From Terriglobia bacterium (GTDB lineage: Bacteria > Acidobacteriota > Terriglobia > Terriglobales > Acidobacteriaceae), in contig JAIQEU010000020.1 of assembly GCA_020073665.1 (NCBI GenBank), forward strand, positions 90,112 through 154,111: 64,000 bases of DNA, in the 5' to 3' direction. The notes below the pieces were generated by a model. It worked only from the letters and a program-made list of their open reading frames with translations. It did not search any database and had not been told where the DNA came from. This document shows, one piece after another, positions 41,916 through 50,701 of this stretch. Every line of letters begins with the position of its first letter. The stretch's first letter is position 1. Both the position numbers and the translations under genes were made by a program.

Positions 41916-42311
41916 CTAGTGCCCTTCCACCAGCTCCAGCAGCACGCCGCCGGTGCTTGCGGGATGGACAAAAACGTAACGGTGTCCGCCGGCGCCGGTC
42001 TTGATGTCTTCTGACACCAGGCGCACGCCGTCTTTCTTCAGCCGTGCCACTGCTGCCACGAGATCCGGCACCCGCAGCGAGACGTGGTGTAAACCCTCAC
42101 CGCGTTTGGCGATGAACTTGGCGATGGTGGAATCTTCTGACGTGGCTTCGAGCAGTTCCAGGCGGGTTTCGCCCACCGGAACCATGACCAACCGCACCTT
42201 CTCCTGAGGGACAGTTTCTTCCGGAGAGACCTCCAGCCCCAGTGTTTCGTAGATGCTCTTCGCCGTAGCCAGCGATTTCACGGCAATGCCCAGGTGATCA
42301 ATGGTAATCAT
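41916..42311 (-). CDS. mce: Methylmalonyl-CoA epimerase
   Basis: A 131-residue VOC-fold enzyme. DHLGIAVKSL, GETRLELLEA, LHHVSLRV and GGVLLELVE supply the His and Glu metal ligands of the vicinal oxygen chelate site. It interconverts (2R)- and (2S)-methylmalonyl-CoA in propionyl-CoA catabolism. meaB, 13 nt upstream, is the usual partner, which secures the assignment among VOC proteins. Confidence 0.92.
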   Translation of the reverse strand: MITIDHLGIAVKSLATAKSIYETLGLEVSPEETVPQEKVRLVMVPVGETRLELLEATSEDSTIAKFIAKRGEGLHHVSLRVPDLVAAVARLKKDGVRLVSEDIKTGAGGHRYVFVHPASTGGVLLELVEGH

Positions 42312-42324
42312 GCGTCTCGCCTGT

Positions 42325-43278
42325 TTAACCCTGCCCTAGCCTTTGGATGATCTCTTCGACCAGGGAGTATGGATCGCGCTTGTGCTCGGCAACCTCGGCC
42401 GCGTAGGTCTTGAGATGGCCATCGCCCACCTGCTCCCGGGCCTTCTCCAGCATGGCGTCACGCAGCATCTCAACAATACGCTCCTGCCAGTTCTGGATGT
42501 TGCGATGAAGCACCAGGTTTTCCTTGTGCAGATAAGCCTCGTACCCGGCAATGGCGGCTGCGAGCTCCTTGATCCCGGCCCCTTCGCTGGCCACGGTCTT
42601 CACGATGGGCGGGGTCCAGTTGTCGCTGCGGGTAGCGAGCGACTGCATGGCGCGGATTTCGCGCTCCACCCGTTCGGCGCCTTCACGATCGCTTTTGTTG
42701 ATCACGAAGATGTCGGCAATCTCCATGATGCCGGCCTTGATGGTCTGCACATCGTCGCCCATGCCCGGAACCAGAATCACAATGGTGATGTCGGCGAGCC
42801 GGACGATGTCCACTTCATCCTGCCCCACCCCAACCGTCTCGATCATGACCAGGTCGCGGCCCGAGGCATCCAGCACGGTAGCAACGTCGGCGGTGGTACG
42901 CGCCAGTCCGCCCAGCGAGCCGCGCGTGGCCATGCTGCGGATATAAATGCCTGGGTCGGAGTAGTGGTCCTGCATGCGGATGCGATCGCCCAGGATTGCC
43001 CCGCCGGTGTAAGGACTGGTGGGATCAACCGCGATGATGCCGACGGTGCGGTTTTCCTTGCGGTAGTGCTTGGCCAGCTGATCGACCAGCGTGCTCTTGC
43101 CCGATCCCGGCGCCCCGGTCAGCCCGAGGATGCGAGCGTGCCCGCTGTGCGGGAACAGCCCCTTCAGCAGCTCTGCCCAGCCATCGGCGCGATTCTCCAC
43201 CGTGCTGATGGCCCGTGAGAGAGCGCGCGGATCACCGGCGCGCAACTGCTCGATCCAGACTTGGGTGTCGAGTTTCAA
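42325..43278 (-). CDS. meaB: Methylmalonyl-CoA mutase-associated GTPase MeaB
   Basis: A 317-residue G3E-family P-loop GTPase (ArgK/MeaB). Walker A is GLTGAPGSGKSTLVDQL, the metal/switch segment IIAVDPTSPYTGGAILGDRIRM is the MeaB hallmark, and NKSD is the base-recognition motif. The C-terminal helix part mediates dimerisation. It guards and loads adenosylcobalamin onto methylmalonyl-CoA mutase. The mutase itself is not in the window. It starts the operon meaB-mce-tsaB-rimI. Confidence 0.95.
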   Translation of the reverse strand: MKLDTQVWIEQLRAGDPRALSRAISTVENRADGWAELLKGLFPHSGHARILGLTGAPGSGKSTLVDQLAKHYRKENRTVGIIAVDPTSPYTGGAILGDRIRMQDHYSDPGIYIRSMATRGSLGGLARTTADVATVLDASGRDLVMIETVGVGQDEVDIVRLADITIVILVPGMGDDVQTIKAGIMEIADIFVINKSDREGAERVEREIRAMQSLATRSDNWTPPIVKTVASEGAGIKELAAAIAGYEAYLHKENLVLHRNIQNWQERIVEMLRDAMLEKAREQVGDGHLKTYAAEVAEHKRDPYSLVEEIIQRLGQG

Positions 43279-43333
43279 ACTGTCAGTGTAAAGCAGAGGC
43301 TGGCCGGAAGAAACAGGTGGGAGCCGACCCGCC

Positions 43334-45913
43334 TTACTTCAACCCCTCCACCACATAAAGAAACGACAGCGTGCGACCCACGCCGTAAACGAAGAACTTT
43401 CCATCCGGGGTGATCAGCCCCGGACCTACACCCGGAACGCCGGAGGGATCCGCCGGGGCGTACTGATGATGCAGCTTTCGCTCCCCGGTCTTGATGTTCA
43501 TGATGTACACCTTGGCGGGTAGCGAAGAGCTATCGGTCACGTAGAGCGAACTGCCATCCTCCGTGTATGCCCCGACAGCCTCGTCGGATTTCACCGATGG
43601 CAAGGGCTGCCCGTTTCCCTCACCCGACATGGGGACAAGCCATGCGGCTTGATCCTTGCGTCCAAACACCATCTTGCCATCCGGAGAGACCCTGGTGCCG
43701 CGAAAATCCTCCGGCCCGAAGGCACGCGGCGGAGTCCCGTCCAGCATCTGGATATAGGTGCGAGGCGCGTGGCCAGGCTCGGCTGCGATCATGATTACGC
43801 CCTTGCCGTCAGGCAGGAAACGCAGAAATTGCGAGTGGAACAAGCGGCCGTCGGCCAGGGTAACAGGTTGCCCCGCGCCCGCCGGCAATAGCACGGTCGG
43901 CGCGGGCTGGGCTACGCTGGTGGAGGCCACCCACTTGGCATCGGGCGAAATGTCCATACCCATGCCGCTTCCCAGACGAATGGCTGGTGAGCCGTCGGTC
44001 TTCCGCAAGAAAATCGAGTACTCGGGACCCCCACCCTCTCCGTCTTCTTCCAGCACCACCCACTGCCCATCATTGGAAAGGCTGCGTGCGATGGTCCAGT
44101 CGAACCAGGAAAGATCGGTGTCCTTGTCCTGGCCCACCTTACGGCCGTAGCTCTCCAGGCGGGTGGCTTCGTTGGTGATCAGGACCTGGCCATCCTTGCC
44201 GATGTCAAACAGGTGCAGGCGTCCGGGGATGTGCAGCAAGTCCCGCAGTTTGCCGTTTAGGTCCACCGCGTACAACGCGCTGTTGATGCCGGCATCGCTG
44301 CCGGTGAACCATACCTCATCCCCGGAGTGCGACCAAGCCAGGCCGGTCAGGTCACTCCACTCCTGGGTCAGCCGTCTCGCCTTGCCGGTGAGGTCGGTCA
44401 CGGCCACGTAGCCGCGGGTGTCTCCGGCATTGGGATGGTCGAAGTAGGCGATCAGTTTGCCATCCGGAGAAATAGCCACGTTGGTGATGTTGCCGGTGCT
44501 GGTGGAGAGAATGGTTTTTCCAATGGGATATTCCAGGCGGTTGTCTCCGGCCACGACGTGGACCGCGGCCAACTCATCTCCACCCGGATTCCAACTGGCA
44601 TCCACCACATCAGCCAGCAAGTCCCGCGGGGCACCGCCGGTCAACGGCACAACCGAAAGCATGCCGCGGGGTACAGCTCCAGCATCGCTCTTCTGGCGGA
44701 TGGCCATCTCGCCCTTCGACGAGATGCTCAAGACCTCGCTGTCCTGCAGTTCGATCGGGCGCGACATCAGCGCATCCGTCCGCGTGGTGTACACCTGATC
44801 TTTGGGAGCACCATTCCAGGCGGCACTGAACAGGATGCTCTGGCCATCGGGTGCGAACCGCGCTGCATAAATCGTGCCTCGCTGGAAGGTGAGCTGATGA
44901 AAACGCGGCGTGAGCACCGGGGCGCTCTTATGTGCGAAATAATACGTGCCAGCCAGGGCCGCCACCACGGCCAGCGCTCCAACGGCCTGCTTCCAGTATG
45001 AGCGCCGCTCGGCGGCAACTGCCTTCAAGCGGGAGCCCGTGCTCGACTGGCTGGAGATCGTCTCCAGGTCAAAGGCAATATCGCTGGCCGACTGGAACCG
45101 CTGCGCCGGATTCTTCTCCAGGCAGTGCCGCACCACGCGATCCAATCCTGGGGTCAGGCTCGAAGTGACCTCCTCCAACTCCGGAGGCTCTTCCTTCAGG
45201 ATGGCGTTCATAGTCTCCACGCTGGAGTCGCGCTTGAACGCCCGCGTGCCGCTGAGCATTTCATACAGGATGGCACCGAAGGCAAAGATGTCGGTGCGAT
45301 GGTCGGTCGCCTGTCCCCGGACTTGCTCCGGAGACATGTAGCCCACCGTGCCGACAACTTGTCCGGGAGTAGTACCCGAAGGCGGATGATCTACGGTCTG
45401 CTGGTCGGGCGGGGCGGAGGCGAAAAGGTCGTCTTGGCGCAGTTTTGCCAGGCCGAAGTCCAGAATCTTGATGCGCCCATCGTTCAGCACGAACAGGTTG
45501 TCCGGCTTCAGGTCGCGATGTACCACGCCTTTTTCGTGCGCAGCCGCCAGCCCGCGCGCAATCTGCGTGGCATAGTCCACCGCCTTGCGTGGCGACAGTG
45601 GGGCCGCCTGCATGTGCTGGCGCAGGCTCTGTCCTTCCAGCAACTCGGAGACGAGATACGGCGCGCCCTCGTGAGTGCCGGTATCGAAGATGGCCAGGAT
45701 GTTGGGATGGTTGAGCGCACCCACCGCACGTGCTTCCTGCTCAAAGCGGCGCAACCGGTCGGTATCCTGGGCAAACGTCGGTGGCAGGATTTTCACCGCC
45801 ACTTCCCGCCGCAGGCGCGAGTCGCGCGCCCGGTACACTTCTCCCATGCCGCCCGCCCCCAGCAGGGACAGGATTTCGTACGGCCCAATCTTCGTGCCCG
45901 AGGTCAATGCCAT
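43334..45913 (-). CDS. Membrane Ser/Thr protein kinase with beta-propeller sensor domain
   Basis: An 859-residue protein. The PknB-type kinase domain (about 10-275) has GAGGMGEVYRARD, VAVKILPP, HRDLKPDN, DFGLAKL and GTVGYMSPEQ. A membrane helix (about 310-328) leads to a C-terminal region of TolB/WD40-like propeller blades with repeated SPDGK and ISPDGK units (about 340-859). It would phosphorylate cytoplasmic substrates and sense a ligand outside. This domain design is common in Acidobacteriota. It is monocistronic and not linked to the second kinase at 30216-33026. Confidence 0.92.
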   Translation of the reverse strand: MALTSGTKIGPYEILSLLGAGGMGEVYRARDSRLRREVAVKILPPTFAQDTDRLRRFEQEARAVGALNHPNILAIFDTGTHEGAPYLVSELLEGQSLRQHMQAAPLSPRKAVDYATQIARGLAAAHEKGVVHRDLKPDNLFVLNDGRIKILDFGLAKLRQDDLFASAPPDQQTVDHPPSGTTPGQVVGTVGYMSPEQVRGQATDHRTDIFAFGAILYEMLSGTRAFKRDSSVETMNAILKEEPPELEEVTSSLTPGLDRVVRHCLEKNPAQRFQSASDIAFDLETISSQSSTGSRLKAVAAERRSYWKQAVGALAVVAALAGTYYFAHKSAPVLTPRFHQLTFQRGTIYAARFAPDGQSILFSAAWNGAPKDQVYTTRTDALMSRPIELQDSEVLSISSKGEMAIRQKSDAGAVPRGMLSVVPLTGGAPRDLLADVVDASWNPGGDELAAVHVVAGDNRLEYPIGKTILSTSTGNITNVAISPDGKLIAYFDHPNAGDTRGYVAVTDLTGKARRLTQEWSDLTGLAWSHSGDEVWFTGSDAGINSALYAVDLNGKLRDLLHIPGRLHLFDIGKDGQVLITNEATRLESYGRKVGQDKDTDLSWFDWTIARSLSNDGQWVVLEEDGEGGGPEYSIFLRKTDGSPAIRLGSGMGMDISPDAKWVASTSVAQPAPTVLLPAGAGQPVTLADGRLFHSQFLRFLPDGKGVIMIAAEPGHAPRTYIQMLDGTPPRAFGPEDFRGTRVSPDGKMVFGRKDQAAWLVPMSGEGNGQPLPSVKSDEAVGAYTEDGSSLYVTDSSSLPAKVYIMNIKTGERKLHHQYAPADPSGVPGVGPGLITPDGKFFVYGVGRTLSFLYVVEGLK

Positions 45914-46089
45914 AGGTGGGCTGGATTATAGCGTTTTGGCGGGTTGTCATCGAAGAGAATCGTGAACGAGCCATCCATTGGATCGAGAGAACTCCCTGAA
46001 GCGTCGCCACGCGGGCGTCGAGACGCGGGGTTCTTCGACTACTCATGCCCATTCTTCGGAACGGCATGCTCCGCTCTGGATGACAAACT

Positions 46090-46124
46090 GTAGGCTGAAC
46101 GCTGACGGCTGATGGCCGAAAGCT
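46090..46124. repeat. Heptad array, 5 units
   Basis: GTAGGCT, GAACGCT, GACGGCT, GATGGCC, GAAAGCT in 7-nt phase, ending 4 nt before the stop codon (46129-46131) of the acyl-CoA dehydrogenase gene. Each unit ends in GCT or GCC. Confidence 0.78.
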
Positions 46125-46128
46125 GCGG

Positions 46129-47271
46129 TTAATCCTTCAGCAACTGCCGCGCAATGACCAGCCGCTGAATTTCGCTAGTCCCCTCGCCGATGGTGCACAG
46201 CTTCACGTCGCGGTAGAACTTCTCCGCTGGATAATCTTTAATGAAACCGTACCCTCCGTGAATCTGCACGCTCTCGTTGGCGCAGCGGACTGCCACTTCG
46301 CTGGCGTACAGCTTGGCCATCGATGATTCCTGGGTGGTCTTCAGACCGGCGTCTTTCATGGAGGCAGCGCGGAAAGTGAGCAGCTTGGCGGCTTCAATTT
46401 CGGTGGCCATATCCGCCAGCTTCCACTGGATCCCCTGGAATTCGCTGATGGGCTTGCCAAACTGCTGCCGCTGCTTGGAATATTTCAGCGCGGCTTCGTA
46501 CGCGCCTTCGGCGATGCCGAGCGACAAGGCCGCAATGGAAATGCGCCCGCCATCGAGCACCCGCATGGCGTCGATGAAGCCATCGCCTTCTTTGCCCACC
46601 AGGTTTTCTGACGGGATGAAGCAGTCTTCGAAAATGAGTTCGGAGGTATCGCTGGCGCGTAGGCCCAGCTTGTTCTCTTTTTTCCCGGGACGAAATCCCC
46701 TGGTTCCCTTCTCCACCACGAAGGCCGACAAGCCGCGGGTGTGGGCGGCACGGTCGGTTACCGCGATCACCACGGCGACATCGGCGTAGTGGCCATTGGT
46801 GATGAAGGTTTTGTTGCCGTTCAACACCCAGCCGCCTTTGCTCTTCACTGCGGTCATGCGCGCGCTACCGGCGTCCGAACCGGAGGACGGTTCGGTCAAC
46901 CCCCACGCACCGAGGTATTCTCCGGCAGCCAGCCTGCTGACGTATTTCTTTTTCTGCGCCTCGTTGCCGGCAATAAAAAGATGATTGCTGCACAGCGACG
47001 TGTGGGCCGCCACAATGATGCCTACCGAACCATCCACGCGCGACAGTTCTTCGATGGCCGTGACGTATTCAACATATCCCATCCCGGCGCCGCCGTATTC
47101 CTGGGGGAAAATCGTCCCCAGCAAGCCCAGTTTGCCCAGTTCCTTGATGGTGGCCATGGGGAACTCGGAGGCTTCGTCCCACTTCATGACGCTGGGAGCG
47201 ATTTCGCGCTCGGCAAACTCGCGCACACTTTTCTTGAGTTGAAGCTGCTCGTCGTTCAGCTGAAAATCCAA
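46129..47271 (-). CDS. Acyl-CoA dehydrogenase
   Basis: A 380-residue flavoenzyme. TTG 47271 is chosen because GGAGG precedes it by 4 nt and the family N-terminus ([19 protein letters not shown]) begins there. The N-, middle- and C-terminal ACAD domains are all present. [19 protein letters not shown] binds FAD and substrate, GNKTFITNG follows, and GEGTSEIQR holds the Glu corresponding to the SCAD catalytic base. It most likely oxidises short or branched acyl-CoA and passes electrons to ETF. Its meaB/mce neighbours (3 kb away) suggest branched-chain or odd-chain catabolism, but exact specificity is open. Confidence 0.93.
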   Translation of the reverse strand: MDFQLNDEQLQLKKSVREFAEREIAPSVMKWDEASEFPMATIKELGKLGLLGTIFPQEYGGAGMGYVEYVTAIEELSRVDGSVGIIVAAHTSLCSNHLFIAGNEAQKKKYVSRLAAGEYLGAWGLTEPSSGSDAGSARMTAVKSKGGWVLNGNKTFITNGHYADVAVVIAVTDRAAHTRGLSAFVVEKGTRGFRPGKKENKLGLRASDTSELIFEDCFIPSENLVGKEGDGFIDAMRVLDGGRISIAALSLGIAEGAYEAALKYSKQRQQFGKPISEFQGIQWKLADMATEIEAAKLLTFRAASMKDAGLKTTQESSMAKLYASEVAVRCANESVQIHGGYGFIKDYPAEKFYRDVKLCTIGEGTSEIQRLVIARQLLKD

Positions 47272-47418
47272 AGCTCCTCCGGGATCACAGACAGATTTTG
47301 CGGAATCATCAGGTGCGGACGCGGGCGCAAAGCTCGCGCATCGCAGGGGCAGCACCTGTCATTAGAACACAGCCCATGAAGGAGGATGAAACTCTCAGAC
47401 CGACCGGTTGGTAGCGTG

Positions 47419-47658
47419 CTAGCGGCGAAACACGCAGCGCAACCCCCAACTCAGGGACCACCAGAACATCGGCAGCGCGTAAAGGGCGATCACCACCAAT
47501 CCCACGATCAGCAGCATGATTCTGGAACGGCGTACCGCCTGCTTCTGCGTCTCGATGGCCAACTGCTGGTTGGCCAGCGCAACCTTGTAGTTCTCGATGT
47601 GCTGCTTCTGCAGGTCGCGAATTTCTTCCAGCAGCTGGATCACGGTTTCGTCGGCCAT
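47419..47658 (-). CDS. Small single-pass membrane protein, function unknown
   Basis: A 79-residue protein. The cytoplasmic helix (residues 1-45: MADETVIQLLEEIRDLQKQH and beyond) is amphipathic and could coil. A single membrane helix follows (IMLLIVGLVVIALYALPMFWW) and the tail ends CVFRR. ATG 47658 is favoured; ATG 47676 and TTG 47685 lie in frame. No family is recognised with certainty. It lies between the acyl-CoA dehydrogenase and Mpo1-like genes, all on the same strand. Confidence 0.6.
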   Translation of the reverse strand: MADETVIQLLEEIRDLQKQHIENYKVALANQQLAIETQKQAVRRSRIMLLIVGLVVIALYALPMFWWSLSWGLRCVFRR

Positions 47659-47750
47659 AGCTTCACCCGAACCCATATCAGACAACGAAGCGGGCGGACA
47701 GAAAAGAGCGCGGAAGGAGCAGACCCTTGGTGACTCGGATAAGCTGGCGA

Positions 47751-47981
47751 TTACTTATTTGCGCCGATGCCGAAGATTTTGCGCGCCATCCAGATCGGCG
47801 CTACGAATACATGGGCGGGATTGGTAAGGAACGCAGGCTTGTTGCCCTCGATAAGGTGCCCGAGCCAGGCCAGCGCGAAAGCCGATGGAATCAGCAGCAA
47901 TCCGATGATCCAGTGGAACCAAACTACCACCAACGACGAGAAGCCAACCGGAATGGCGATCATGTGCAGGGCGCGGTTCAC
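47751..47981 (-). CDS. Mpo1-like (DUF962) membrane protein, probably interrupted near its start
   Basis: A 76-residue frame from GTG 47981 with NRALHMIAIPVGF and GHLIEGNKPAFLTNPAHVF, typical of DUF962/Mpo1-like proteins. Family members usually have a conserved Y/H-rich start before NRALH. The same frame upstream reads HYDGAHNHPV, and still further an ATG at 48023 with GGAG 6-7 nt before it. A TAG (48009-48011) stands five codons after that ATG. The intact gene would thus be 47751-48023 with a nonsense codon, or translation starts at the GTG and loses the conserved His/Asn. Two membrane helices. Possibly a pseudogene. Confidence 0.6.
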   Translation of the reverse strand: MNRALHMIAIPVGFSSLVVVWFHWIIGLLLIPSAFALAWLGHLIEGNKPAFLTNPAHVFVAPIWMARKIFGIGANK

Positions 47982-48120
47982 GGGATGGTTGTGGGCGCCG
48001 TCGTAGTGCTAGTAGAGACCCATGGGAAACTCCGACTGTCCAAAGTCAATGCGGCTGCAGATTATACCCCGGTTTCTCGCCAGGGCGCGTCGAAGTTGCG
48101 ACTGGACCGGCGGGCCGTCG

Positions 48121-49296
48121 CTACAAGACCGAAATGAATCTTTCAAATACCTCGTTGGAGAGCAGCCGGCCGCGAGACGTGAGCCGGACTAGGTCGTGTT
48201 CCCGAACCATCAGGCCCATGCTCGCAAACTCCGCAATCAGGGAATCGAACCCATCGAGCGCTCCGAACTTCGCGCGCAGCGCGTCCAAGTCCACGCCTCG
48301 CGTCAGCCGCAAACCTAAAAAGAAACTCTCTTCCAATGCCGCCTGAGGAGTCACCGCGGTGCACCGCAACGGCCCTCCGGCCACATATTCCTCCAACGCA
48401 TCGGGGGTGGAGAAACGAACCGCTTCCACTCCGGGGTCCAGAGCCGGCAGCATGGAGTGCGCATCCAAGCCAAATCCCAGATAGGGCTGGCGAATCCAGT
48501 ACTTCAAGTTGTGCCGCGACTCGTAGCCCGCACGGGCAAAGTTGGATATCTCGTACTGGCACACGCCCGCGGCATCCAGCCGCTGGCAGGCGCTTTCGTA
48601 GAGGTCGGCGGTGAGTTCTTCGTCGGGAACAAAGTGGGCATGATATCTTGTACCGCCAGCGATCAGTTCGCGGCCGAGCCGGGAATCTTCATCGACCTCC
48701 AGCATGTAGACGCTGGCGTGGGGTGTCCCGGAAGCAATCGCTTCGCTGAGCGACGCTTCCCAGCTTTCGGCCGTCTGATGGGGTAGGCCGGCGATGAGGT
48801 CAAGGTTAATATTGGTAATCCCGGCGGCACGCAGGTGCGCGATGTCGTCGAGCACGGTGGTGCGCTGGTGCAAGCGGCCGACGGATGCGGCCTCGGCGTC
48901 GACAAACGATTGCACGCCCAGGCTCACGCGATTGACGCCGCAGTGCAGCAGGGTTTCGAGAATGTCCGGCGCCAGCGTGCCGGGAGCGCATTCGACTGTG
49001 ATTTCACAGCCGGGACGAACCTCAAGATTTTGCGAAATGGTGACAAACAGTCGCTCCAGTTCGGGAGAATCTAGTACGGTGGGAGTGCCTCCGCCCAGGT
49101 AGATGGAATCGACCGCCCGCTCGAAGCGGCCGCCCATCTGTTCCGTGATACCAGCGGCATTTTCGATATCGGCGCAGACACGATCGACATAGCGATGAAA
49201 CACGGCCCGGGAAAAAACGTCGGACGCGAAGTTGCAGTAGCTGCACTTGGTGCGGCAAAAGGGAACCGATAGGTACAGGCCCAGGGGCATCGCCAT
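48121..49296 (-). CDS. hemW: Radical SAM heme chaperone HemW (HemN-like)
   Basis: A 391-residue radical SAM protein. ATG 49296 is chosen (MAMPLGLYLSVPFCRTKCSYCNF). The cluster motif C-x3-C-x2-C (CRTKCSYC) is the radical SAM signature, and DSIYLGGGTPT and INLDLIAGLPHQT are typical of the HemN/HemW group. The Cys after the cluster motif, CNF, is that of HemW rather than the CxxxCxxCxC of HemN. HemW delivers heme to hemoproteins; a coproporphyrinogen oxidase role is less likely. The upstream frame to 49836 is a shadow of fabF. It is divergent from fabF. Confidence 0.92.
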   Translation of the reverse strand: MAMPLGLYLSVPFCRTKCSYCNFASDVFSRAVFHRYVDRVCADIENAAGITEQMGGRFERAVDSIYLGGGTPTVLDSPELERLFVTISQNLEVRPGCEITVECAPGTLAPDILETLLHCGVNRVSLGVQSFVDAEAASVGRLHQRTTVLDDIAHLRAAGITNINLDLIAGLPHQTAESWEASLSEAIASGTPHASVYMLEVDEDSRLGRELIAGGTRYHAHFVPDEELTADLYESACQRLDAAGVCQYEISNFARAGYESRHNLKYWIRQPYLGFGLDAHSMLPALDPGVEAVRFSTPDALEEYVAGGPLRCTAVTPQAALEESFFLGLRLTRGVDLDALRAKFGALDGFDSLIAEFASMGLMVREHDLVRLTSRGRLLSNEVFERFISVL

Positions 49297-49384
49297 TTGA
49301 TTATCGCACCGGGCTGTAACCCGCCGGCGTAAGAAGGCATCTGAATTAGAGTCGCGAAATCGCAGGAGAAAGGCGCAGGAAATA

Positions 49385-50635
49385 ATGCTTCCCCGCGTAG
49401 TCATCACTGGAATGGGCGTGGTCAGCCCCAACGGCATGGGCAAGCAGGAATTCTGCCGCGCCATTCTGGCCGGGAAGTCAGGGGTGAAGCGCATTGCGCG
49501 CTTCGATCCCACTGAGCTGCCGGTGCACATTGCCGGGGAAATTCCTGACTTCGACGAACTGGCATGGGTGGACGCGCGCGAGCGCAAGCATGTTTCCCGC
49601 GTGGTTCCCCTGGCGGTAGCGGCTTCGCACGAGGCCATTCGCGATGCCGGCCTTGATCCCCCGGCCATGTCAATGGAGGAGAAGCGCGAGATCGGCGTGA
49701 TTCTCGGTACCGGCGGCGGGGCCCAGGAATTTTCCGAGGAACAGTACCGGCTGTGGCACAGCGGGCACGTGAAGCAGGTCAGCCTGTTCTGCATTCCCAG
49801 TGGCACCATGGGGACGATTCCCAGCGAAGTCAGCATGCGTTTCGGCTTCCGCGGCTATAGTCACGTGGTCACCGCCGGGTGCACGTCGTCCACCGACGCC
49901 ATCGGATACGCCTACCAGCACATTCAAGCAGGGGTGCAGCCCATGTTTCTGGTAGGGGGCGTGGACTCGGCCATCACGCCGGGCATCATCAAGGGTTATA
50001 CCCTGCTGCGGGCGCTGACCCAGTCGTGGAACCATGCTCCCGAGCGTGCCTCGCGCCCGTTTTCGGCGGATCGCGATGGCTTCGTGATGGCCGAGGGTTC
50101 CTGGATGTTCATTCTCGAAGAATACGAGCACGCTCGTGCCCGCGGTGCCAAAGTGTACGCGGAAATCAGTGGATATGCCTCGACCTGCGAAGCCTTCCAC
50201 CGGGTGCGCATGAGCGAATCGCCGGAAGAACCGGCGCGAGCAATTACGCTGGCCCTGGAAGAGGCGCGCCTCGTCCCGGAAGATATCCAGTATGTGAACC
50301 TGCACGGCACGTCCACCGAAATGAACGACCGGGTGGAAACCCGCGCCCTGAAGCTGGCGCTGGGCGCACATGCCAGCAGGGTTCCTATGTCTGGATTAAA
50401 GTCACAAATAGGACACGCCCAGGGCGCCTGCGGCTCGGCGGGGCTGGCGGCAACGTTGATTGCCATGGAACACAGCGCGATTCCGCCTACGATTAATCTC
50501 GACATCCCCGACCCGGACTGCGATCTGGACTACGTTCCAGACGTCGGCCGTAAGGCGCAGATCGAGCACGCCATATGTAATTGCGTGGGATTTGGGTCTA
50601 AGAACTCGGCGCTGGTTGTAAAGCGCGTTGCCTGA
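49385..50635 (+). CDS. fabF: Beta-ketoacyl-ACP synthase II
   Basis: A 416-residue condensing enzyme. The catalytic Cys lies in VTAGCTSSTDAIG and the two His in NLHGTSTEMND and SQIGHAQGACGS, giving the KAS I/II Cys-His-His triad. It elongates malonyl-ACP with acyl-ACP in fatty acid synthesis. The start ATG (LPRVVITGMG) is supported by AGGA 6 nt upstream. It is divergent from hemW and not linked to fabH, which lies 8 kb away on the other strand. No acyl carrier gene was found beside it. Confidence 0.94.
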   Translation: MLPRVVITGMGVVSPNGMGKQEFCRAILAGKSGVKRIARFDPTELPVHIAGEIPDFDELAWVDARERKHVSRVVPLAVAASHEAIRDAGLDPPAMSMEEKREIGVILGTGGGAQEFSEEQYRLWHSGHVKQVSLFCIPSGTMGTIPSEVSMRFGFRGYSHVVTAGCTSSTDAIGYAYQHIQAGVQPMFLVGGVDSAITPGIIKGYTLLRALTQSWNHAPERASRPFSADRDGFVMAEGSWMFILEEYEHARARGAKVYAEISGYASTCEAFHRVRMSESPEEPARAITLALEEARLVPEDIQYVNLHGTSTEMNDRVETRALKLALGAHASRVPMSGLKSQIGHAQGACGSAGLAATLIAMEHSAIPPTINLDIPDPDCDLDYVPDVGRKAQIEHAICNCVGFGSKNSALVVKRVA

Positions 50636-50701
50636 TCCCTGCGGCTGATCCACCGGCATCTAGAACTAGCTCTCGCCGATGCACACATGTTGTAATCAAT
50701 C

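Noticed and set aside
48121..49836. 571-codon form of HemW
   Set aside because: The first 180 codons lie opposite fabF; the radical SAM domain begins at 49296.
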